64,000 bases of DNA, from assembly GCA_033558025.1 (NCBI GenBank), contig JAUCEF010000007.1:7130001-7194000 (forward strand), read 5' to 3'. The position numbers were made by a program, and so were the translations under genes. The notes under the pieces are model-generated. The model did no database searches. It was not told where the DNA came from and saw only the letters and a list, made by a program, of their open reading frames with translations. The stretch is from Phytophthora sp. 'mugwort' (taxonomy: Eukaryota; Oomycota; Peronosporomycetes; Peronosporales; Peronosporaceae). This document shows, piece after piece, positions 1 to 12,000 of the stretch. The stretch's first letter is position 1. The number at the start of each line of letters is the position of its first letter.

Positions 1-3000
1 CGCAATTATTGCTGAGCACAGGCTCCGTGGATTTATTCCCAGGTCAGTTCGTTCTCGAGGCTCCTACACTTCGTTCTAGCAAGACAATCGTCTTTCCGTC
101 GTACGATTTAGACCTCTCGACCCAGCTGAGCAAAGGGTTACAGTTTAAAATTGACGGCCAGCTTCTGACGGTCGACTCAGTGCTAGGAGATGAAGTGACC
201 ATGATGGAAACGTATACAGCTACCAAAGTCGACCCTGCAGCTCTGACAAATAGAGCGAATCTTCCAATCTACACTCCAGGTTATCGACCAGCTAAATATA
301 TAAGTGGTAGTGGCACAAAAGTCCTCACTTTTGTGTACACAGTTCAACTGGGAGATGTCTCGAGTCGTCTAGCATACATTTCCACGTCAGCATTGCAGGT
401 CGGTTCGGGTTCAATCAAACGACTGTCCACAAACCCGTTTACGGACGCTGATCTCACTCTGGCGATACCCGGAGCCACTGGAAGTCTCAGTGCTGCTGCA
501 GCTCTGGTCATTAACACGGACGCTCCTCGTGTTACCCAAGTGAAGCCGCTTACACGCGATGGAGTATACAAAGCTGGCGATGTCATGTATTTTGAAGTGA
601 GCTTTAGTTTCCCCGTCGTCGTTTTCTCGACAGCTTCCTTGTTGACAAATATCGTCACTGCAGGGGTCGAACGACTCGCAGTTTACTCGGATGGGAGTGG
701 TTCCACGTCGCTACAATTTCGGTTTGACTGTCTGGAAGATGACCATGCGACAGTGGTGGATTATAAAGACGTATACTCGTTACGAGCGTCGTATGGGTCG
801 GTTTTAGGGTGGATTCGAAGACAATCGAGGACTCCCATGCTATCTGCAGTACTGGATTTACCTATAACAGGGCTCTCGTCCAAGGGGATTTCAATCAACC
901 AAGACTGTGAGGTAGTGACGGATGTGTCTACGTCTCATGAAGAAGGAACGTACGGAGTTGGAGAGTCCATTGACCTTTTAGTGACGTACTCAGCCAATGT
1001 GAACGTTGATGTCACAGCAGGCATCCCAACGCTGGTTACTACCACTGGGAACCACGCCGTGTATCAATCGGGCACAGGAACCAACACACTTATCTTTAAT
1101 TATGTTGTCCAGCAATCAGATCTCTCGGGCCAAGTGGGATATCCTAGACGAGAGTCATTTGAAACCAACGGTGCTGTTATCGAAGGTGTCGCGAGTGCTG
1201 CACTCTCGTCCACACTCTTACCCCTCCCAGCGCTGAGTCAACTCGAGAGTAAAGACGCTCTCTATGTCCACACGTCGCCTCCTGTCGTTGTGGACGTATC
1301 GACTCGAATCCATGACCAAGTGATTACTGTAGGAGATAGGATGGTTGTGTCTGTGACCTTTAATTCGCCGATCGCCGTCCCCGCGCTGTCAGCTGGAGCT
1401 GGAACACCAACATTGTTCTTAAATCTAGGAACCGGCACGGGAATTCCATCGTCCTACGTCGCAGTAGAAGACGACACCGTCTACTTCGCGTTCACCGTAG
1501 CCGTCGGTCAGTCGACCAGCAAACTCGCGTCGTTCGGCCGATCCGCGCTTAAATGTACCGGGAGCAACGGCTTAAACGTCGACCCAGAACAGGACGCTGG
1601 TCCACCGTCTGCCGTTGTCTTCGGACATGTTTTCGTTATGAGCTGGGCTGAACTGTCCCTGGCCACGAATACGCGGCAGATCCGCGTTAAATTCGTCGAC
1701 TTGCAGCAAATTCCACCTCTTTTGAGCTGGGAAGATGGCGGTGGAGTGTCGTCTATTGTGAATTTCGCGTCAGCTATGGACACGAGTTCTCCCGAGTTGG
1801 TGACCTTGTCGTCAAAGCTTTACCTCGTGTGGGTAGAGGCCAGCCCTGCGACGGGTCATCCGACCCAGATCCGTGTGGCCATACTCGCCCGTCGCTCCGA
1901 TTTGACTTCACCTGCTCAGTGGACGTTTGTGGACGCGAATCCTGCTTCAAGCTCGGGCATTAATAAACTGGGGACAGCGAACGCTGCAGGACCTCGAGCT
2001 GTGCGGCACAATGCCAAACTGTACGTGGCGTGGCACGAGAACCCGGCGGGGGTGGCTCAGATTCGAGTCGCAGTCTTTAACGGCGTGGACACGGCCCCTG
2101 GATGGAAGTTTGTTGACGGGAATCAACAATCTCGTGGACTGAATTATGCTGACACTCAACCAGCTCAGGACGTGACCTTGTGCTCGTGTGCTTCACAAGG
2201 TAGCGCGACCCAAATGCTGTACGCGGCATGGTCGGAATCAGCTTCGACGACCGGCACAGCTCAACTCCGCGTCGCTGTCCAGACGGGCACGGACGCTGCT
2301 CCCGTTTGGAAGTTTATCGACGGAGATGCGATGACGGGACTCAATATTGACACGCAACAGAGCGCGACGTCGCCGTCGCTCCAGTGTTTCGGTGGCACTC
2401 TAAGCCTTGTAGTCGGGTGGCAAGAAACCACTGGCGCGACCGGCTCGGTGCTTTTTCTCAAAAAATTTAACGGAGATTTGACGACGCCGCACTGGACGCG
2501 GCTAGATAATGGCGACGGATTGAACTTCGACGGCACTCAACCCGCACAGAACCTCAGACTGGCAGTGCACTTATTAGGAGCCACCGAGACGTTGTTCGCC
2601 ACGTGGGACGAAATGGAGCGTACAGCCACCGCGACGCAGGTTCGAGTGGCCAAACTTACAAGCAGCGCGCCTCCTACCTGGCAATTCCTGGACGGTGGAG
2701 CCAAGCTGTCGACTATTAACGAGGACGTCGCTCATGCCGCCTCGCGTCCCATTCTCGCGTTGATTCCGTCTCCAGATTCTGTGCTCGCTGCGTGGCTCGA
2801 GACCCATTCAAGTGGCAAAATCCACGTTCGAAGTAGTAGATTGGAGGCTTCAGTGAAGGAATGGCAGCCTGTTAGTCAAGGGTGCATCCTTCGCAAGTCC
2901 ACAGCGTCCGTGACAGCTGCCAATTTACTCCTCCCGGCGTTAAACACGCCCGGATCACTGGACTTTGGCCACTCCATTCGAGTTGAAACGTCCCAGCCAG

Positions 3001-6000
3001 TGGTTCTAAACGTGACGCTAGCTGGCGACATCGCTTCCTCCATCACGTCGGTCAATACTGTCCAGACCATTGATGTATTTAACGTCGCCAGCATCACGCA
3101 AGGAGAGTACCAGCTTCTATATGGAGACACAATGTCAACTCCCTGCATCAATTGGGACGCCCCCGCGACAGGCACCGGGTCCGTGCAAGCCGCGTTGCAG
3201 TCCATTTCGGGGCTGGCACTTCAAGTGTCCGTCACGAAGGACGCCACCGCTTTTCTCGATGGATATCGCTACACCATCACGTTTCATTTCCCGTCCATGG
3301 GGCTATTGCCGCTCCAGGTGCAACCCATTCCGGATGCCGCGTGCAACCCGTTCACGTGTCTCGCCACGTCGACTCGCTTCGCATGCACCGTGGGCCTTGT
3401 CCAGCCGAACCAGAACGCCGACATCCGCACGGCGGCAGGCGTCGTCGATGCCGTCGTGCGTTTCACCTTTCCCGTCTTCATTCCGGCGGGAACGCCAACG
3501 CTACGTGTTGACGCCGGCACGGCCGTCCGCGACGCGACGTATACGACTCGAAGCGCGTTGCAGGAGTTTGACGTAGGCGTTCACATGAGCAGTCCCGTGC
3601 TCGGTGGGGGCTTTCGCTTGTCGTATGGCGACTTTAGCTCCGGCGTCGGCGTTGGGCCGATCTACACGACGGACTGCATCCAACTCTTGCTCAACGACGA
3701 GGACGGCGTCCAAGAAATGCTGTCTAAGCTGAGTGATATCGCTGTGATTAAGACTATTGGAGTGCGCTCGATCGCGAGACGGAAACAGCTCAACGGGTAT
3801 CGCTACACCATCGAGTTTCGGAACAGCGGCGATCTCTTGGATCTTGTCGCAACAGATGGCTCGACGTGTGCTGCAATCGCAGCGAGGACGCAAACGATCG
3901 ACATCTCCGCAGACTCCGACATTATAACTGGAGAGATCAAAGTCCAGCACGGCGACACGAAGAGCGGCTGTATACCTTGGAACATCCGTGCGAGAGGCCC
4001 CACGGATTCGATGGAGGCAGCTCTGAAATATCTTGAGAGTGATCGGATCATTCCTCTACACACTGTCAAAGATCCGTCTGCTTACGAGCACGGCGTGAAA
4101 TACTACGTCCGATTTTCCAGTCAAGTCGACTCCGAGAAGCCGCTTGTCGCGTTCATTGATGGCGCCTGTGCAGCTTTTACGTGTCAAGGTGCCAACGGCG
4201 CGGCAGCTCCGTGTACGGGGCTCTCCGTGACGTCGAACGGGGACTTTCAAGTCGTTCGAGCGGACTCGGAAGCCATTTCGTTCCGCTATTTCGTGCATTC
4301 CAGCGATGAAGCGACCTCATTAACTTACGAAAGTACGTTCGCACTGAGAGGGACGATCTTTCGGTCCTCCATGAACCCGACCCTAGCTGCGTCTTTGAGT
4401 CTACCGCCGCCACCGGCTGCGCTTGTCGCTCAAGACGGCGCGACTTCGCTGGCGGTTGTGCGGTCAGATAAAATCCCCGTGGTTTCGCGCGTATCTTCTT
4501 CTACAAATGATGACACGTACACTGCCGGCGACGTGCTGATAATGCTCGTCGAGTTCTCTGAGAACGTCGCAGTGGACGGCAAGCCGGTTCTGGAGCTCAA
4601 CTCAAGAGGCGAAGCGTTCTACACTTCCGGCAGCGGGACGAACGTGTTGAAATTCTACTACGAAGTTCAACCGGGCGAAGCCGCGGCCGCTTTAAACTAC
4701 GCGTCCGTCGCCGCTCTCCGAACGTTTACCGTGCCGAGCTCCAAGATCAAATGTGTTCTGTGTTCAAGTACGGGCGTCGACGCTGATACGGCACTCCCCG
4801 CGTTGGCGAGTGCTGCAAGTCTCGCGGGGAATAGTGCGTTGGTAGTCGATACGACTCTACCAGCTATTACCAGCGTTTCTTCTAGCCGTCCGGACACCGC
4901 GACGGGCGGCGTTGGATATGGTTCAGGCGATATCGTGGACATTATCGTGACGTTCTCGACAGGCGTTGCCGTGACAGGGACGCCGTCGCTGTCTCTAACC
5001 TCAGGTGGGACAGCTACGTTCACATACGCGGGGTATCGCCAGCTACTCGACGTCGGTGTGAACGCTGTCGTGCCAGTAACATCAGGACAGTTTGCCGTCG
5101 TTTACGACGGAGTAATGTCCGGCTGCATTGACTTTGACGATCCGACTAGTTCTGCCGCAACGTCGCTGCTCTCGCGTCTTCTCGAGTTCGAAGCAGTTGC
5201 TCGCATTGGCATTGTGTCGGTGACGATGACGACGAAGAAGAACGGGAACCGGTTTGAGGTTCTCTTTGACTCCACGAAGGTTGTTGACGTCCCACTTGCT
5301 CTTGAGCTGGCGATCTCGGACATGTGTGACCCGCTCCAGCCCTCGTCAGCAGCACAAGAAGCTCTTGTCGTTAGGAGCATGGACAACCACGTTGTGTTTC
5401 ATTATACCGTTGGCGTGGGGGACAGTGCTCCAGTGCTAGGTGTAAGTAGCGCCACCATCTCTCTCAACGGAGGTACCGCCTCCATCTTACGCCAGGCTGG
5501 TTCGCCTGTACTGCAAGCAAGTGTCACGCTACCAGCGTCCACCTCGCCGCAAAGTTTGGCGCAGACCAAGACACTGCAAATTGACGGCACGCCAGCCGCT
5601 ATCGCCGATATCCTTTCGGATTCAGCCGCGGACACGTACGGGGTTGGATTTCCATCCGTACCGAGTCCATCGACTGTTGCCCCCGGCGAGATTCTGTTCC
5701 ATTTTGTGTTTACTCGGCCGGTTGCTGTAGTTGGCACGCCCACCGTCGAGTTGGCGACGGGATCGCTGCGTCCAAGCGGCGAGTTCGTGCCCAACCGAAT
5801 CGCGAGATTCGTCAACCAGCCACAGCCGACGCGCGTGGCATTCCTCTATCGCGTTGAGGACGACGACTACAGCCCGAACCTCGCGTTCCCAAGTCTCGAC
5901 GTGCTCAGCGGTGCCAATATTTTCAGTATTTCGTCCACGATGTCGGTGCGAGCCTCGCTGGTCCTGCCGAGACTCACGACCAGCAACGCCGTGCTCAAAG

Positions 6001-9000
6001 TCGACGCGTATTCCGCCCCAGCGACCGTCAAGCTCGCGTCTACCCACGACGACGGCGTGTATGGCGCCGGGGAGCTGATCGAACTCCAAGTGACCTTCTC
6101 GAAGCAGGTTGTGCTTCTGTCGGGACTTAACCGGAACCAGGATTGGTACGCGCGATACCCCGTTGCGGTCGAGTTCAAGAGCAACATCTATGTTATGTGG
6201 ACGGAGCGCGACGAGATGCAGTCCCCTACCACGAGTTCGCTGCATTGGCGCGTGTTTGCCAGCCGTACGCTGGACGCGGTGGCCACCACGTCCGTCTCCG
6301 CTGTCAATCGTGTCCCCAATACGTTTATTGAAAAAGTGGCGATGACTGTGTGGAAACAGGAGCTCGTTGCTGCTTGGGACGAAGACGGACGGCTCTATTG
6401 TGCTCTGTTTGCGGGACTGGCGGCGACATCCCCGTGGACGTTGCTGCCGAACATGGGGATCAACAAGAACATGGCCATGGCAGCGAGTGACCCCGTGCTG
6501 CTCGTTGCGAACCTTGAGCTTGTCGTCGTATGGAGAGAGAAGTCGCTTCCTGTTGGCAGCAGCAACGCTTTGGTCGGCCAGATCCGGGTTGCCATTCTGA
6601 ACGACGCCAGGGACGCTCCTCTCTGGGTTTTCCACGACGGCAACCAGCGAGACGCGGGTCTAAACCAGAACAAACTCATGGATGCTGATGACCCCGCGGT
6701 CATCGTCTACCGTGGTAGAATGTACGTGTCGTGGACCGAGATGAATGCCGACGGCGCGTACGAGATCGTGATCGCCAGGCGCAACATTCAGACCCGGGAT
6801 TACTCGACGTGGACGTACCTCGACGCGCTGCCTTCAACGTACCCTGCGAGTCGTTTACTATCTGCTCATAACCCGCAGTTCGCTGTACGACGCAAAGGGA
6901 TCGAAGACTTGGCGCTGCTTCTCTCGTGGCATCGAGACACTTTGACCAGCAACGTGTCGGAAGTGATCACTGGTCAAGTCTTTGACGTCGACTGGGAAAC
7001 GTCCGTCACGCGTCGTATCCCACAAACCATCAATGCTGCAGACGCAAAGCCGACAGTGCTCCCCAACTCGATCAAGCAGCAAATTGTCACGTGTGGAGAC
7101 TACGTGTACTCGTCATGGCTCGAGCTGGACGGAAGCAAGTCGGAGGCCGCTTATGTGGTAAAGTTGGCTTCTCTATCGTCTGGGGCTGACGCTTACACGG
7201 GGTGGATGCAAGCCGTGACTCAACGCAACTTGAACCACAACCCAAAGCACGACGCTATCGACTCGACTCTTGTGTGCTCGACCTCGTCGGACGGCACGCC
7301 CCAGGCAGGACTCGTGTGGACGGAATATGATGGTTACTCAATCAAGCTGCGCTTCCGGCACTACGACATTGTTCCCCGAACGCCCGGCACGACGGCCACA
7401 ACATACGGTGAAGCGATAGCTGGCGCCCCGATCCTCATGTTGGCGACCCAGTCCAATCCACTCGGCTATGCCGCGTGTATTGATAATAGTGGGGTGACAA
7501 CTACCGTGCTGTCGTTCACGTACATGGTTCAGCTCGGAGAATACTCGCCCCAGTTGGAGATCTTGGGGCAGGACGCACTCAAGCTCAACGGTGCCGTGAT
7601 TCGAGACGCGTACGGCCAGGACCCCGACTTGTCGCTGTTCCCGGACGCAGCGAATCTACGGAGCTTGAGCTTCAACAACAAGCTGACAATCGATACGACG
7701 CCGCCGACGGTGCTGAGCGTGACGTCCAAGAACCCGTCCGGAGAGTACGGCGTCGGAGAACTGGTCGAGATTCAGGTGACGTTTACAGGCCCTGTAGTGG
7801 TGCTCGAGGGCGACGCGGCACGTCCGCCAACTCTCTCGCTTCGTACGGACGAGCTGCATGTGCTCACGAGCTCTCAAGGACTTGCGATATACACCGGAGG
7901 GTCCGGCTCTAGCACGCTGACGTTCGCGTACACGACAGACCAGCAGGACTATTGCGAGAAGCTCGAGTACATGGACACAGCGTCGCTAACACTCAACGGG
8001 AGCACGTGGGCTATTAAACGGAATGCAACGCGTCCGACGACCAATGCCGCGCTCACTCTCCCACCTGTTAAATCAGCCAACTCGCTCAGTGGAAGCCGCA
8101 CTATTGCGATCAAACCCACGCAGCCCAGTGTCGTTCGGGTGACGTCTTCAAGCCTGGACGGGACGTACTATCCCGGCGACGTCGTTCTTGTCGACGTCGT
8201 CTTCACCTTACCTGTCGTCGTGTTTGGGTTCCCGGTTCTGCTCTTAGAGACCGGCGGGGACGTACCAACTCGAGCAGCCCTCAAATCGGGCAACGGCACG
8301 GCGACGCTCACGTTCGAGTACAAGGTGCAAATTGGAGACTTCAGTGCACGTCTGGATATCGTGGACGATCGCGTTGGAGACGATCAGGCTTATTTCGTGA
8401 AGTCGTTGCTACTAGCAGGGTATTCGGAGGTCAAACGGGCTTCGACGAACCCGTACACAAGTGCAGTGACCGCGCTCCCTGCGCCTGGTCTGGCAGGATC
8501 CTTGTCCGCCAGCCGAACTATTGTGGTGGACTCGACTCCGCCTGCGGTTATCGACATTCAAGCCCCTGTAGTCGATGGCACGTACGATCTCGGCGAACAA
8601 CTCGATGTGTTGCTGTTCTTTTCTCGTCGCGTGGTGGTCACGGGCATCCCCGAACTCGTTCTCAATGTGCCGTCCGAATACAGCCGCACGGCAGTGTATG
8701 CGGAAGGGTCCGGCACGAACGTGCTTCGGTTCTCGTATTTCCCACGGAAAGGAGACAATTCGCGGAACTTGGCGCTCGATATTCGAGATGAGAACGCACT
8801 CCTTCTTCGCCCCCTTCTGCATGGCAAGGAAGTGCTGCAGGACCCCGCTCAAATCCTCTGTCACTCTTCGAACCCAGTGCTAGAAGCGAATACCATACTG
8901 CCGGAGCCTGGCGTTGCCGTACGCGCTGATGCTGTCTTGAGCCTCGTTGGGAATAATCGCAAGATTTTCGTTAGAACGGACGGGTTTCGTATCAAGGTAC

Positions 9001-12000
9001 TTGACGCGGACGTACCGAGTGGGACTTACTCCCCCGGCCAGAGAATCGTCATATCCGTGAGCTTCACAGGCTCCACCGTGGTCCAAGGACGTCCTCGCCT
9101 TAAGTTGAACGCAAACGCGGCCACCTACGCCGCGTATATTGGCGGAACGGGGACATCAACACTTGCGTTTGAGTATATTGTGGCGACAGGGGATAGTTGC
9201 GCCGTACTAGAAGCCGCATCTCGAAGTGCGTTGGAGCTAAATGGAGGAGTGATCTCTGACAGCGACGGAATCTACGTGCCTCTACGTCTTGGAGCTCCCA
9301 CAAAGCCTGGTAGTCTATCGGCAACCTATCAGATCGCAATCTCTTCGACGTCTCCTGTTGTTCAGCGCGTCTACTGCAAGGATGTCGACGGGAGCTATGG
9401 CGTCGGAGATACTTTACAGATCGCAGTGGTCTTTTCCCGAAAGATTGTGCTTCCGAACCCTCCAGTGGGTCCTCTTCCGTCGCTACTACTCCAATTTGAT
9501 GGCGGTGTCCGTCCTGCAGTGTACGTCTCCGGCGATGGAACCACCACTCTCCTGTTCACCATTCAAATAGCGGCCGGGGATTCCTCATCGCGTCTGGATT
9601 ATTCGACTAAGAACTCACTAACTGGCACAATTCTCGCGTTGTCGACCACGCCAACGACGGCAGCAAATTTAGAGCTCCCGGTCCCTGGGGAGGCCTTCAG
9701 TTTGTCGGATTCTTCAGCAATTAGTGTCATTTCAACACCTCCAGCCGTTCAGAACGTTCGTGCCGTCAGTCGAGACGGCACGTACGGACTCGACGATACG
9801 CTTCGGCTCCACGTGCGCTTCTCCTTCCCGGTCTATGTTAGCACTGCGGCGTCGCAGTCGTGTACACTTACACTAGCGCTAGGCGACGTGGCATCCCGGA
9901 AAGCCGTTTACATTGGCGGATCGACCACAAGAGAGCTAGAGTTCGAGTACGTTGTTCAAGACGGGGATCATACGGCTCAGCTCGACTACACTGCCGCAAC
10001 CAGTCTGGTATGTTCCATTCTTCAATCGACAGCAATACCATCTCTTCAAGCTGCAAACGTTTTGCCGTTGCCCGGTGCCGTCGGTAGTCTTAGCTCCACC
10101 TCGACGCTCCGGCTCGACGCCTTATCGCCACGGATAACCTCGGTGTCGTCTGGGACGGCGAACGGCGTCTACGGCGCAGGCCAGATCATTGACGTCGCGA
10201 TCACCTTTTCGGAAGCGATAATCGTTCCAGTGGGAGCTCTACCCCGTTTGCGACTGGCTGTGGTTTCGAATGTAGCAGTTGATGCTTTGCTCGAAAGCAC
10301 GGCGGAACCGTACGCGATGTATACCGGAGGATCTGGGACAACTCTGCTGAAGTTTGCGTACACGGTGCGGGCCGGTGACATGGCGCTACCGCTGGAATAC
10401 GCTGGGATCGACGCGCTCTCGATGACATCTCGGAGTGCTCAACTGGCCGCCGCTCAGAACCAATACCGGTCCGCGTCGCTGCGACTGCCTGTACCGGGCG
10501 CTACAGGAAGTCTGAGCAATAACCGGGATATTCACCTCGATACGTTGGAGCCGCCACGGGTGATTGGCGTGGGAAGTCCAATGGCCGATGGGATCTACAC
10601 AGCGGGCGACACACTCACGATCTCGGTCACGTTCTCAGCGCCTGTGGCAGTGACTGGCCCGAATCCGACCTTGTTACTCGCTACGGGGAATCTTCACACG
10701 TCCGACGTGAACAAGAAAGCTGTCTACGTCTCGGGATCTGGAACTTCAGTTCTGCTCTTCGACTACGCGGTTCAACTCGGAGACCATATCGACCGGCTCG
10801 AGTACAGACCTTGTCCACACGCCGAACGGAGCACCGCCGCGCAACGCAAATGGGACAAGTTGGTTATTTGTTCCAGCTCGGCGAATGCGTTGCAGCTTGG
10901 CGGTAATGGTAGTAGCATCAAGCGTTCTTCAAGTGTCCCCATGACGGACGCAGTGCTTAATCTACCTGAAGTCAACGAGTGGGCAGAGTTACGCTTTGAC
11001 ACGACACGGGACGATGTCATCTACATCACACAAGTAGAGCCCATTACTGGCATCGCAGAGGCCGACTTGACGCTAGTGCCACCATTGGTGAACGAATTCA
11101 GCATTTCACATCAACGAGATGCTATCAACATCTACAGCAACGGGATGCCAAACCACGAGACCGAATTGTATGGGAAGATTACCGCGCACAAGTATTTTAT
11201 CGAGCTCCAGCGTTTCCCGACCCAGCAGAGCTCAGCGCTCAATCTTTCGCGCGAACTTGATGCGCTCAGCGGCGTATTCCTCAACGGGATTGTAGTTAAG
11301 AACAGCAACAAAACTGCACTGAGCACAGACGAATGTGGTGGCGCGATCGATGCTGACGGTCGCTACTTCTACGTTGACGTACCAAAGTGTTACCTTGCAG
11401 CAATTCACGAGCCTCACGATGCTGTACGAAGCCGAACGGGTCAGATAACGAGGCCAGCGTCTGTGATTGTTGCGTATGCGCTTGATGGATTCCCGATTTA
11501 CGGCTTCTACGATGAAAACGGAGAGCTCCCGAGAGACCTGGACGCGTGCCACGGACGCATTCAACCGAATGGACTGTACGGTTACCACCTCGTGCCGTCT
11601 GAAACATCCGCTTCACCGTTTATGCCTTGCCTTAAAGGACTCAAGGCGACGTCTGCATCCCATCCTCATCTCTCCGTCTTTCGCTATCCAGCCGATATCT
11701 CGGCCGTCGAAGGCTTGTCACTCTCCGAGCTGGCCAGGTTCGACAGCTTCGTGATTGACGAAAACCCTGCGATCTACCACGCAGATACGTGGCTCAACCC
11801 TGAGAACGTCTCTGTGGTGTACACGTCGAGCACCGTGATCGTCCGTAGCACGGGTGTGCCTCCTCCTGGGAGTAGCTACGGGCCGTTCCCCAATGTGTAC
11901 AATCCGTACAGCGTGTACGAACAAGACTACGTTTTCCAGTTCCCACGACATCCGGTACTTGCCGCGACTACGACGTCTCTCCCCAGGGATACTCCGATCG

